Shown piece by piece: positions 24,893 to 33,088 of a stretch of DNA of 39,022 nucleotides. This DNA is from Anaerolineae bacterium (GTDB taxonomy: Bacteria; Chloroflexota; Anaerolineae; Aggregatilineales; UBA3940). Made by a program: the position numbers and the translations under genes. The stretch's first letter is position 1, and each line of letters starts with the position of its first letter. Below the pieces are notes generated by a model. That model saw only the letters and a list, made by a program, of their open reading frames with translations. It was not told where the DNA came from and did no database searches. The stretch lies in the NCBI GenBank assembly GCA_016926255.1, contig JAFGOY010000025.1, forward strand, positions 1-39,022, read 5' to 3'.

Positions 24893-25993
24893 CTATGTCG
24901 CTGCAAGGTGCTGCGCGATCCGTTCGGCGGCGTGCCCATCGCCAAACGGCGAGACAGCATTAGCCATCGCTTCATAGGCCGCCGGATCGTGCAGCAGCGT
25001 TTCCGCCTCTTCGAGAATAACTCCACTATCTGTCCCCACCAACCGCGCAGTTCCTGCCTCCACCGCCTCCGGACGTTCTGTCGTTCGCCTCATAACAAGC
25101 ACAGGTTTCCCCAGCGACGGGGCTTCTTCCTGCAAGCCCCCCGAATCAGTGATCACCAGTGAGGATCTGTTCATCAGATGGGCAAAATCGGGATAGGGCA
25201 GTGGATCGATCAGGTGTACCCGTTCGACATCCTTCAGAATTCGGTAGACGGGTTCCTGCACGTTTGGGTTAAGGTGAACCGGGTAAATCAGCCGGATATC
25301 GGGATTACGTTCGGCGATTTGGCGCAGCGCGTGGCAGATTTCTTCGAAATCGGGGCCGAAGCTCTCCCGCCGGTGCGCAGTGACCAGTATCAACCGCTCG
25401 CCGGGCCGATCAAGTGGCACGTCGATATCAAGCGTGTGAGGCTGTGCGACCGTCCACTTTAAGGCATCAATCACCGTATTTCCGGTAACGACAATTGATT
25501 CGGCAGAGACACCTTCCGCTAACAGCGCCTCGCGTGCGGTCTGCGTCGGCGCGAAGTGATAGCTCGTCATCACGCCGACCAGATGGCGGTTCACTTCTTC
25601 GGGGAAGGGGTTATACATATCATAGGTGCGCAACCCGGCCTCCACATGTCCCACCGGGATTCGCTGGTAAAACGATGCCATCGCCGATGCCATCGCCGTC
25701 GTCGTATCGCCCTGTACCAAAACGACATCCGGCTGCACCTGTTCGATGACTTTTGTAACGCCGGTTATTGCCCTGGCTGTCAGCCCGGCCAGCGTTTGAT
25801 TGGGCTGCATCAGGTCGAGATCGTAATCCGGCTGGATGTGAAACCAATCCAACACCTGATCGAGCATTTCGCGGTGCTGGGCGGTCACACAGGTGATCGC
25901 TTCAAATTCAGGATTTTCACCCAGCACCCGCACCAGCGGGGCCATCTTGATCGCTTCGGGGCGGGTGCCAAATACCAATAGTACGCGACGCAT
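24893..25993 (-). CDS. wecB: UDP-N-acetylglucosamine 2-epimerase (non-hydrolysing)
   Basis: A 366-aa GT-B-fold enzyme interconverting UDP-GlcNAc and UDP-ManNAc for cell-surface polysaccharide. Typical motifs are VFGTRPEAIKMAPL at the start, VQGDTTTAM, GHVEAGLRTYD, PFPEEVNRHL, TAHRRESFG and the C-terminal TDSGGLQEEAPSLGKPVLVMR. The start at 25993 is set by AAGGA 5 bases ahead and by the canonical first motif. It begins one base after the stop of the Ste24-type protease, so the two genes are translationally close. The long in-frame extension upstream belongs to the shadow of that gene. Confidence 0.95.
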   Translation of the reverse strand: MRRVLLVFGTRPEAIKMAPLVRVLGENPEFEAITCVTAQHREMLDQVLDWFHIQPDYDLDLMQPNQTLAGLTARAITGVTKVIEQVQPDVVLVQGDTTTAMASAMASFYQRIPVGHVEAGLRTYDMYNPFPEEVNRHLVGVMTSYHFAPTQTAREALLAEGVSAESIVVTGNTVIDALKWTVAQPHTLDIDVPLDRPGERLILVTAHRRESFGPDFEEICHALRQIAERNPDIRLIYPVHLNPNVQEPVYRILKDVERVHLIDPLPYPDFAHLMNRSSLVITDSGGLQEEAPSLGKPVLVMRRTTERPEAVEAGTARLVGTDSGVILEEAETLLHDPAAYEAMANAVSPFGDGHAAERIAQHLAAT

Positions 25994-25994
25994 T

Positions 25995-27134
25995 TTATTC
26001 CTTAGTGGACTTGTAACCTTCGGCAAAGGCGATCCGCTCGGCGAGTGGAGGGTGGCTGTGCAGCAAAACGACTTCCCACCGCTCCGGGTTGATCTCGCCC
26101 AGGTTTTGATTGGCAAGGCGAACCATCGCATCAGCAAATGACTGTGGTTTGCCGGTATGCTCCAGCGCGTATTGATCGGCCATACGCTCCCGCCAGCGGG
26201 AAAAGGCATTGCCAAGCGGCATGGCGATCAGGCTGATCACCCCCACCGTCAGTGCGAAGACCGGCATACCTGCCGGGTCGGCGATGCCGGTCAGATCGAA
26301 AGCCGCCGCTCCCCAACGCAACACCAGATGCACAGCCCACAGACTGATCAGCGTCAGCCCCGAGTTGATCACCAGAGACAGCGGCATATCTTTGTGAACG
26401 ATGTGGGCAAATTCGTGGGCCAGCACCGTCTCGATCTCATCGTAAGTAAAGGATTCGAGGAGCGTGTCGCCCAATATGATCCGCCGCGTTGTGCCCAACC
26501 CGATCACGGCGGCGTTGGCGCTTTTGGTTCGCGTGCTCAGATCAAAGCGGTAGACACCGGTCACCTCGATGCCGGACTGTTCAGCCAGCACGGTCAGGCG
26601 GCTGGCCAGTTCGTCATCATCCAGCGGGATGAATTTATAGAAAAGCGGAGCGAACAGCACCGGGTTAAGCGCGGAAATGACGACGGTAAAAAAGAGCATC
26701 ACGCCACCGGCATATAACCACCACAATTCAGGGGCGGCGCGGAGCAGCCAGTAGACAATCGACAGCAAAATGCCACCGAGAATGCCTGAGAGGGCCAGAC
26801 TCTTGATCAGATCGACAATCCAGCCGCCGAGGGTCTGGTTGCTCTGCTCGAACCGGTGGGGGAGGACATAACCGCTGAAAAAAGAGAGTGGCAGATCGAG
26901 CAGCGAATAGGGTAAGCCAAGCGCCAGCGCGAAAATCAGCACGTTCAAAAACGGGCTGGCGATCCGGGACAGGATCGCAGCTCGCAGAGACGTGTGCCAC
27001 CCGGCAGCGATCACCACGATCAGATATAAAGCACCGATCACCAGATCGACCAGCATCAGGCGGCGTTGAATGCGAGAATATTCTCTGGCTTTTTGTTGGC
27101 GTTCGTCATCGATCTGTACAGTGGGTTCTTGCAT
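25995..27134 (-). CDS. Ste24/M48-family membrane zinc metalloprotease
   Basis: A 379-aa membrane protease resembling CAAX prenyl protease 1. Several helices occupy the N-terminal half. The segment LPHRFEQSNQTLGGWIVDLIKS matches the Ste24 family. The zinc site is HEFAH with a downstream Glu in ERMADQYALEHTG. A late HSHPPLAERIAF segment is typical of M48 enzymes. Bacterial members are thought to act in membrane-protein quality control; CAAX processing need not occur here. The ATG at 27134 has only a weak ribosome binding site. The promoter lies at 27173-27201. Confidence 0.9.
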   Translation of the reverse strand: MQEPTVQIDDERQQKAREYSRIQRRLMLVDLVIGALYLIVVIAAGWHTSLRAAILSRIASPFLNVLIFALALGLPYSLLDLPLSFFSGYVLPHRFEQSNQTLGGWIVDLIKSLALSGILGGILLSIVYWLLRAAPELWWLYAGGVMLFFTVVISALNPVLFAPLFYKFIPLDDDELASRLTVLAEQSGIEVTGVYRFDLSTRTKSANAAVIGLGTTRRIILGDTLLESFTYDEIETVLAHEFAHIVHKDMPLSLVINSGLTLISLWAVHLVLRWGAAAFDLTGIADPAGMPVFALTVGVISLIAMPLGNAFSRWRERMADQYALEHTGKPQSFADAMVRLANQNLGEINPERWEVVLLHSHPPLAERIAFAEGYKSTKE

Positions 27135-27172
27135 ATCGTCAAGTCACTTTACCTGTTAGCGGGTCGCAGGCG

Positions 27173-27201
27173 ATTGTAGCCCAACGCCGAGTGTGGTACA
27201 A
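27173..27201 (-). promoter_or_regulatory. Promoter for the Ste24-type protease
   Basis: On the minus strand TTGTAC, a 17-base spacer and TACAAT. Transcription would start about 30 bases before the ATG. It occupies the same bases as the rightward rqcH promoter. Confidence 0.6.
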
Positions 27202-27202
27202 C
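27174..27202 (+). promoter_or_regulatory. Promoter candidate for rqcH
   Basis: TTGTAG, a 17-base spacer and TACAAC preceded by TG one base upstream (extended -10). It overlaps the leftward promoter base for base: the -35 of one is the -10 of the other. Confidence 0.45.
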
Positions 27203-27243
27203 CCACGTATCATCAGCACAGACCAGCGAATGGTGGAGGCTTT

Positions 27244-28935
27244 ATGTACGTCGATGCCGTGACGACTGCAGCGGTTGCAAGCGCGTTAAACGAAACGATC
27301 ATTGATGGGCGTGTTCAGGCTGTCATTGCAGTCGACGATCAATCGGTTGGCCTGGAAGTCTATGCCCGGCAGCAGCGCCATTATCTCCTGCTGTCGATCC
27401 ATCCCAAAGAAGCGCGCTGCCAGTTAGTGGGAGGCAAGCTCAGGCGCGGCGCAGCGCGCCCGTCGCCGCTCGTTTTGCTGATGAAGAAATATATCGAAGG
27501 CTCGCGGTTGATGTCAATCCACCAGCCTGCCTGGGAACGCCTGCTGCAGTTCGAGTTTTCTGGCGACGAGGGCAACACGCGCCTGATCGCAGAGACGATG
27601 GACAAGCGCAGCAACCTGATCCTGACCGTCGATGGGCATATCCTCGAATGTATGAAACGCATTGGGGCCGATCAGAACCGCTACCGGCAGATACTGCCCG
27701 GAAAACCCTACATTCCGCCGCCGCCCCAGAGCAAAGCCCTGCCCGCCGAAGTTGGTCTGGGGCAGATCAAGTCGTATCTAGAGCAAGACCCCGATCAACC
27801 GACCTGGCGTTTGCTGGTTCAATACATATCGGGGATCAGCCCGCTGCTGGCGAAGGAGATCATCTTCCGGGCCTGCGGTGATGCCGAAGCCCTGGCCTTC
27901 GACGTGGCGGCGCGAATTGTTCATGAGGCGTTCTCGAAACTCATCGGCGAAGTGCTGGAAGAACGCTACTTCCCCTGTGTCGCCCTGGCACCGGATCGCC
28001 CCGGCTACCTGGCTTTTGCCGCCTACCAGTTGAATCACCTGGGGTGGAAACCAGTCGACAGCATTTTTAAGGCGATGACTCTGTACTTCGGCGCACCGGT
28101 CGGGCAGGATGCATATACGGCGGGGAAGCAGCCGATCCAGGATCAGATCGACGAGGCGCTGACCCGTGTGCATCACAAACTCGACTCGCTCGAACGCGAA
28201 TCAAGCAGCGATGAGGAAATTGAACGGCTGCGCCAGCATGCCGAATTGATCCTTGCCTACGGGCCGACCTTCAAGCCGGGACAGACCTCTTTTCAGGCCC
28301 AGTACGATCCTGATGGACCGATGCTCGACATCCCCCTCGACCCTGCTTTGACGCATGTCGAGAACGCCCAGAAGCTGTTCGAGCGCTACGACAAAGCCAA
28401 GCGAGCGGTCAAAGGTGTCCCCCGGTTTATCGCGGAAACCCGGCACGAGATCGCTTACCTCAATCAACTAGCCGCCGATCTCCAGATGGCGGAAAGCTGG
28501 CCGGATATCGATATTGTCCGCGAGGCATTGCAGGAAGCCGGGTACTGGCGGGGGGCAAAAACACGCGGCCCACGTGGAGGCAAGCCGGGCATCCGACGTT
28601 TCACCGAGGGGGACGGCTTCGTGATTCTGGTGGGCCGCAACGCCGATCAAAACCACACGCTGGTCACCGAGCGATCCGCCAGCCGCGATCTGTGGCTCCA
28701 TGCGCGGGGGATTCCTGGAAGCCATGTGATCGTCAAAAACGATGGCCGTCCGATCCCTGAGGAGGTCATCCAGCGGGCGGCAGAGCTTGCCGCGTATTAC
28801 TCGGCGGGGAGAGACGATTCGGCGGTCGAGGTGGATGTCACTGAGCGGCGCTACGTGAGGCCGATCAAAGGGGGCAGGCCGGGAATGGTCAACTACAAGA
28901 ACGAACGAACCCTGCGGATCGCCCCCCAGGATTGA
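27244..28935 (+). CDS. rqcH: RqcH/NFACT ribosome quality-control protein
   Basis: A 563-aa NFACT-family protein that binds stalled 50S subunits and recruits tRNA-Ala to add alanine tails to incomplete peptides. The N-terminal NFACT-N domain covers about 1-190, a HhH region about 190-250, a coiled coil about 280-430, and the NFACT-R domain about 445-560 (SRDLWLHARGIPGSHVIVKN). The Asp-Arg motif needed for tailing appears as Glu-Arg (E98-R99, in IHQPAWERLLQF). The ATG at 27244 has TGGAGG 5 bases upstream, which decides it over an earlier in-frame start. The gene is transcribed away from the Ste24-type protease. Confidence 0.92.
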   Translation: MYVDAVTTAAVASALNETIIDGRVQAVIAVDDQSVGLEVYARQQRHYLLLSIHPKEARCQLVGGKLRRGAARPSPLVLLMKKYIEGSRLMSIHQPAWERLLQFEFSGDEGNTRLIAETMDKRSNLILTVDGHILECMKRIGADQNRYRQILPGKPYIPPPPQSKALPAEVGLGQIKSYLEQDPDQPTWRLLVQYISGISPLLAKEIIFRACGDAEALAFDVAARIVHEAFSKLIGEVLEERYFPCVALAPDRPGYLAFAAYQLNHLGWKPVDSIFKAMTLYFGAPVGQDAYTAGKQPIQDQIDEALTRVHHKLDSLERESSSDEEIERLRQHAELILAYGPTFKPGQTSFQAQYDPDGPMLDIPLDPALTHVENAQKLFERYDKAKRAVKGVPRFIAETRHEIAYLNQLAADLQMAESWPDIDIVREALQEAGYWRGAKTRGPRGGKPGIRRFTEGDGFVILVGRNADQNHTLVTERSASRDLWLHARGIPGSHVIVKNDGRPIPEEVIQRAAELAAYYSAGRDDSAVEVDVTERRYVRPIKGGRPGMVNYKNERTLRIAPQD

Positions 28936-28954
28936 GGATTTATCCGCGAGTTGG

Positions 28955-29027
28955 CGGCCCTCTTGGCCGATTTCGTCACCACCCCCTTCGACGGGTCTTC
29001 GACCCGCCACTTCCCCCTTTCAGGGGG
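28955..29027. repeat. Triple-hairpin intergenic element (REP-like)
   Basis: Three perfect hairpins in 73 bases: CGGCC/GGCCG (28955-28969), CGGGTC/GACCCG with a TTC loop (28992-29006), and CCCCC/GGGGG with a TTTCA loop (29013-29027). It lies between the convergent stops of rqcH and a glycosyltransferase gene. No T-tract is present on either strand. Its layout resembles repetitive extragenic palindromes of other bacteria. Copy number cannot be judged from this window. Confidence 0.5.
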
Positions 29028-29030
29028 CAG

Positions 29031-30272
29031 CTATGGGCTGGGCTGGTGTGACTTGATGTAGAGACTTTCGATCCGGGGGACGATCACCGGCCAGTCATAG
29101 TGCTGTCTGGCATATACGGCGGCCTTTTCTCCCAGTGACCGGCAGCGTTCCGAATCGCCGAGCAGCCCGATCACCGCATTGGCGAATGACTGAGGATCGT
29201 CAGCCAGCAGCATGAAGTCGGACTCCTCCCCGGCGACGCCCTCTGCCCCAAGCCGGGTGCTGACTATTGCCCGCCGCATCGCCATCGCTTCGAGCAATTT
29301 CAAGCGGGTGCCGCTGCCCATCCGCATTGGGATCACGAACACATCGGCGGCCCGGACATACGGCTGAACGGAGTCGACCCAGCCGGTCAGCGTGATGTCG
29401 GAGCGCCCGCGCAGTTGATCAAGGCGGGTGTGAGGTTTCTGTCCAACGACGGTGAAGTGCGCATCGGGGATCGCTTTCCGAATCAGCGGGAGGACACTGT
29501 CGGCAAACCACAATACCGCGTCGACGTTGGGTCGATAATCCATCTTCCCCGTGAAGACCAGCGCCGGATGTTCGATGGCGGCGACATCCCCATCACCTGT
29601 TTCATAACCGGCAGCGTCGATAGCATTCGGGACCACCGTTACCGGCGTCCTTGACTCAAGCGCAGTCAGCAGACGCCCATCAGCCTCAGAGACCGCGATC
29701 ACATGGTCGGACATCTGGCAGACCTGCCGCTCGAAGCGTTCCAGGCGGCGAGCCTGGATCACCGAATAAAGTGCCATCGGCAGCCTGTGAATGATCTGCA
29801 AATCCTGCCGGGCGATCCGGCGCTGAAGATCGTATTCGGCGTTGAATGCATCGTAGACCAGGATCGTGCCGGGGAAGTTCTCCCGGACCTGATCGTGGAT
29901 TTGATTGAGATAGCCCGCCACCTCAATTCCTTCGAAATGAATGCCGTCAAAAGGCCGATCGCCGAGCAGCATAAGAAGGGCCTCCAGAAACGCCGGAGAC
30001 CACAGGCGGCGCTCCATATCGACGCGACCGGTGAGGAGGTCACGCAGGCGCTCCGGCGATGTTCTGGAGGGCGCAGGGACGGTGACAACCCGATCGCAGA
30101 GGTCGGCTAGCGGCGTGGACTGCCAATCGGGTTGGCCTTCTTCGATCAGCGAGAGCAGCGTAATTCGATGACCGCGTTCCGCCAACCCTTTGATCAGCCC
30201 CAGTGTGCGGATCGCACCGCCCTGGTGCGGCGGGTAGGGAAGCTGCGCGGTCACAAAGAGGAGACGGCTCAT
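29031..30272 (-). CDS. Glycosyltransferase family 4, sugar transferase
   Basis: A 413-aa GT-B enzyme. The opening FVTAQLPYPPHQGGAIRTLGLIKGLAERGH and the DAFNAEYDLQRR segment resemble sugar transferases first noted with exosortase/EPS systems; no exosortase is present here. The C-terminal half has PNAID, FTGKMDYRPNVDAVLWF and MRMGSGTRLKLLEAMAMRRAIVST, the donor-binding region of GT4 proteins. The start at 30272 with GGTGGGA just ahead is preferred; it begins one base after the preceding glycosyltransferase stop. Acceptor and sugar are unknown; surface polysaccharide is inferred. Confidence 0.88.
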   Translation of the reverse strand: MSRLLFVTAQLPYPPHQGGAIRTLGLIKGLAERGHRITLLSLIEEGQPDWQSTPLADLCDRVVTVPAPSRTSPERLRDLLTGRVDMERRLWSPAFLEALLMLLGDRPFDGIHFEGIEVAGYLNQIHDQVRENFPGTILVYDAFNAEYDLQRRIARQDLQIIHRLPMALYSVIQARRLERFERQVCQMSDHVIAVSEADGRLLTALESRTPVTVVPNAIDAAGYETGDGDVAAIEHPALVFTGKMDYRPNVDAVLWFADSVLPLIRKAIPDAHFTVVGQKPHTRLDQLRGRSDITLTGWVDSVQPYVRAADVFVIPMRMGSGTRLKLLEAMAMRRAIVSTRLGAEGVAGEESDFMLLADDPQSFANAVIGLLGDSERCRSLGEKAAVYARQHYDWPVIVPRIESLYIKSHQPSP

Positions 30273-30273
30273 A

Positions 30274-31386
30274 CTATCCCACCAGCACTTTTTCATAGAC
30301 GGCGAGCGTCTCCTCGGCGGCCTTTCGCCAGGAGAATTTCGCCGCCTGCTTGATCCCCCGCCGGGTCAGTTCGGCGGCTACCTGTGTATTGGAAAGAACG
30401 TGCAGCAATCCTTCGGCGATGCTTTCTGGCTGGTCGGGGTTGACCAGAATCCCGGCTTCGCCGACCACCTCCGGCAGCGATGACCGTTCGGAGACGACCA
30501 CCGGCGCGCCGCAGGCCATCGCTTCCAGAGCGGTCAGCCCAAAGCCTTCGTAATGGGAAGGCAGGCAGAAGACATCGGCGCCACTGTAGATCGCCGGGAG
30601 ATCGTCGTAAGATGCATCTTCCAGCCAGATAACAGAATCGCCCAGCTTGAGATCGGTATAAAGGGTGTAGAACTCGCCATATAACCAGCCCCGCCGACCG
30701 CACAGCACCAGCGGCGGCACATCGGGCAAATCCTGCCGTAATTGATCATAGGCCAGCAGCAGCCCGTTTATATTCTTTCGCGGCTCGATGGTGCTCACGA
30801 ACAGGATGTAACTGTCGGGTAGGTTGTATCGTTCGAGCGTTTTAGCGATCTTGTCGTTCCTGACCATGCGAAAACGATCGCTCGCCGCTTCCGGGATCAC
30901 CGTAATCTTTTCGGCAGACACATCGAGCAGTTTGAGGATATCGGCCCGCGTTGCCTCAGAAACGGTGATGATATGATCGGCCCGTTCGACAGCATCCTGA
31001 ATCTGGCCGTTGTAGTAACGGCGGCTGTCACCGGTCATGAATTCAGGGTAGTGAAGAAAGGCCAGGTCGTGGATGGTGATCACCGAGCGGTAGCGCCCGC
31101 TGCGCGGGGGAATATAGTCCGGGCTGTGGAGCAGATCGAGGCGAAGGCGGGCAATCTCGGCAGCCAGAGCGTACCGTTCATAGCGGTTGTGAGCAGGTGT
31201 CCAGCATTTCACACGGCGCTGCCATTTTCCATGAGTCAGGTCACGATGATCTTTGCGACTCTGCAGAATGAACAGGCGATGGCCAGATGCGATAGCGGCA
31301 AATTCGTGGATCAGGTGTTGTATGTACTGGGCTATACCACCCTGAGTATAGTAGGTTAAACGGGCGTCGATCCCGATGCGGCTCAT
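30274..31386 (-). CDS. Glycosyltransferase family 4 (mannosyltransferase-like)
   Basis: A 370-aa GT4 enzyme. The N-terminal domain has IGIDARLTYYTQGGIAQYIQHL (glycine-rich acceptor loop) and TIHDLAFLHYPEF. The C-terminal half has FVSTIEPRKNINGLL, FCLPSHYEGFGLTALEAMACGAPVV (EX7E) and FSWRKAAEET. Closest in style to alpha-mannosyl or rhamnosyl transferases; the exact sugar cannot be read. AAAGGAG precedes the ATG. The promoter is at 31415-31443, and the second glycosyltransferase follows after one base. Confidence 0.9.
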   Translation of the reverse strand: MSRIGIDARLTYYTQGGIAQYIQHLIHEFAAIASGHRLFILQSRKDHRDLTHGKWQRRVKCWTPAHNRYERYALAAEIARLRLDLLHSPDYIPPRSGRYRSVITIHDLAFLHYPEFMTGDSRRYYNGQIQDAVERADHIITVSEATRADILKLLDVSAEKITVIPEAASDRFRMVRNDKIAKTLERYNLPDSYILFVSTIEPRKNINGLLLAYDQLRQDLPDVPPLVLCGRRGWLYGEFYTLYTDLKLGDSVIWLEDASYDDLPAIYSGADVFCLPSHYEGFGLTALEAMACGAPVVVSERSSLPEVVGEAGILVNPDQPESIAEGLLHVLSNTQVAAELTRRGIKQAAKFSWRKAAEETLAVYEKVLVG

Positions 31387-31414
31387 AGTCGCTCCTTTGA
31401 CGTCATGCCCGGTC

Positions 31415-31443
31415 AGTATACCGTCGAGTATCTCAAATGGTAA
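31415..31443 (-). promoter_or_regulatory. Promoter for the glycosyltransferase pair
   Basis: On the minus strand TTACCA, a 17-base spacer and TATACT (four and five of six). Transcription would begin about 20 bases before the ATG at 31386. Confidence 0.6.
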
Positions 31444-31513
31444 AGAGGGCAGGCTATCGCCCGAAAAACGTCAACCACACGCAGGGTTGAGGAGATAGTC
31501 AAACAAAGTTTTT

Positions 31514-31542
31514 TGCGGTAGACTCCGCCCGCGTTTATAGGG
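31514..31542 (+). promoter_or_regulatory. Promoter candidate for ugd
   Basis: TTGCGG, a 17-base spacer and TATAGG, with three and four of six consensus matches. Transcription would begin near 31549 and give a 175-base leader. Confidence 0.4.
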
Positions 31543-31548
31543 AATAGG

Positions 31549-31723
31549 CGCAGTGTGAAAACCTACAGTCCAACCCGGTTTTCACCGGCTGCACAGGCTG
31601 CGAGTAAAGCCACCTGCCGGAATCTGGCTCCTGTCCTTTCTTTTATTTGATGAATCCCCCACCATTGTGATGGGGACAGTAATAAGCATTGGTGAAACTT
31701 ACCCGAATGACGAGGATTTAGTA
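31549..31723 (+). ncRNA. Structured leader RNA before ugd (candidate)
   Basis: The 337-base gap before ugd holds four compatible helices. (A) GTGAAAACC 31556-31564 with GGTTTTCAC 31578-31586, 9 bp, 13-base loop. (B) CGCAG 31550-31554 with CTGCG 31599-31603, enclosing A. (C) AGCCA 31609-31613 with TGGCT 31626-31630. (D) CTGTCC 31632-31637 with GGACAG 31675-31680, containing CCAT/ATGG at 31663-31674 next to its inner end. CCGGC 31586-31590 with GCCGG 31617-31621 is an alternative to C. No known riboswitch class is recognised. There is no T-tract terminator, so control, if any, may be at translation. Confidence 0.4.
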
Positions 31724-33046
31724 ATGAGAAACATTGCTGTAGTCGGTGTCGGTTATGTTGGATTGGTGACCGGCACATGCTTCGCCGATTTAGGAAACAA
31801 GGTCGTTGCGCTGGATATCAGCGAAGAAAAGATCGAAAAGCTCCAGCAGGGCATCATGCCCATCTACGAACCGGGGCTGGCAGAAGTCGTCAAGCGGAAT
31901 GTCGAAGCCGGACGTCTGACCTTCACGACCAATTATACTGAAACCTTGAAGGACGCTGAGTTTGTATTCATCTGCGTCGGCACACCTTCCGGTGTCGATG
32001 GCGAGGCCGATCTCCAGTATGTTCGCCAGGCAGCCGAAACAATCGCCCAGGAGATGGATCACGAGCTGATTATCATCAACAAGTCGACGGTTCCGGTTGG
32101 TACCGGCGACTGGGTTGCCGAGATCATCCATGACGCGCAGCCTAAGCCGATCCCCTTCTCGGTGGTCTCCTGCCCGGAATTCCTGCGCGAAGGTTCCGCC
32201 CTGCAAGACTTCATGAACCCGGATCGAACCGTTCTCGGTTCGCTGAATGTCGAAGCGGCGGACAAAGTCGCGCAACTTCACCTGCCGCTCCGCGCCCCGA
32301 TCATCGTCACCGATCTGCGCACCGCCGAAATGATCAAATATGCATCGAACGCTTTCCTGGCGACGAAAATCTCGTTCATCAACGAGATCGCCAATATCTG
32401 CGAAGCGCTGGGTGCTGACGTGAAGGAAGTAGCAATCGGCATGGGCGTTGACAAGCGCATCGGCCCGCGCTTCCTCGATGCTGGCGTTGGTTTTGGCGGT
32501 TCGTGCTTTCCCAAAGACGTGTTGGCGCTGAAGCACATGGCAACCGTGCAGGGCAAACACCCGCAGCTTCTCGAAGCCGTGATGGATATCAACTACTACC
32601 AGCGCAAGCAGGTGGTGCTCAAAATCCGCGAATTACTGGGCGAAGACCTCTCAGGAAAGACCATCGGCCTGCTGGGGCTGGCCTTCAAACCCAACACCGA
32701 CGACATGCGTGATGCCCCCTCGATCGTCGTCACCGAACTCCTAATCGAAGCAGGTGCGAAAGTCAAGGGGTACGATCCCGTATCGATGGATGTCGCCCGC
32801 CGGGTCATCCGTGGCATAACGTTCTGCAAAGACCCCTACGAGGTCGCCCAGGACGCCGACGTGCTGGTGATCATGACCGAGTGGAATGAGTTCAAGCAGC
32901 TCGATATGATCAGGGTCAACAAGTTGATGAATCAGCCGATCATCATCGACGGACGGAACATCTACGATCCTGAAATTATGACTGAACAGGGCTTTATGTA
33001 TCGTGGCTTTGGGCGTGGTTATAATGGTAGAACATTAGACGACTGA
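31724..33046 (+). CDS. ugd: UDP-glucose 6-dehydrogenase
   Basis: A 440-aa enzyme oxidising UDP-glucose twice to UDP-glucuronate with NAD+, a precursor for acidic polysaccharides. The Rossmann motif [10 protein letters not shown] is at 8-17. [15 protein letters not shown] and the active-site K206 in [12 protein letters not shown] follow. The catalytic Cys is C261 in [15 protein letters not shown] lies 8-10 bases before ATG 31724; an earlier in-frame start falls inside the structured leader and lacks such a site. First gene of the rightward run to 36977. UDP-N-acetyl sugar dehydrogenases share the fold, so the substrate assignment is likely but not certain. Confidence 0.92.
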   Translation: MRNIAVVGVGYVGLVTGTCFADLGNKVVALDISEEKIEKLQQGIMPIYEPGLAEVVKRNVEAGRLTFTTNYTETLKDAEFVFICVGTPSGVDGEADLQYVRQAAETIAQEMDHELIIINKSTVPVGTGDWVAEIIHDAQPKPIPFSVVSCPEFLREGSALQDFMNPDRTVLGSLNVEAADKVAQLHLPLRAPIIVTDLRTAEMIKYASNAFLATKISFINEIANICEALGADVKEVAIGMGVDKRIGPRFLDAGVGFGGSCFPKDVLALKHMATVQGKHPQLLEAVMDINYYQRKQVVLKIRELLGEDLSGKTIGLLGLAFKPNTDDMRDAPSIVVTELLIEAGAKVKGYDPVSMDVARRVIRGITFCKDPYEVAQDADVLVIMTEWNEFKQLDMIRVNKLMNQPIIIDGRNIYDPEIMTEQGFMYRGFGRGYNGRTLDD

Positions 33047-33088
33047 TCACTGCGCCTGAAACACGATCCGATTGGAGAAACAAACCAG

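Noticed and set aside
24893-26215. Epimerase with an extra 74-residue N-terminus
   Set aside because: The extension is the antisense shadow of the protease gene; a ribosome binding site supports the start at 25993.
28936-29030. Insertion sequence remnant
   Set aside because: No transposase fragment, terminal repeats or target duplication seen.
31541-31625. Resemblance to a cobalamin riboswitch (GGGAAT, GTGAAAACC, CACCTGCC)
   Set aside because: The core is about 90 bases, far too short, and lacks the conserved B12 box and central helices in order.
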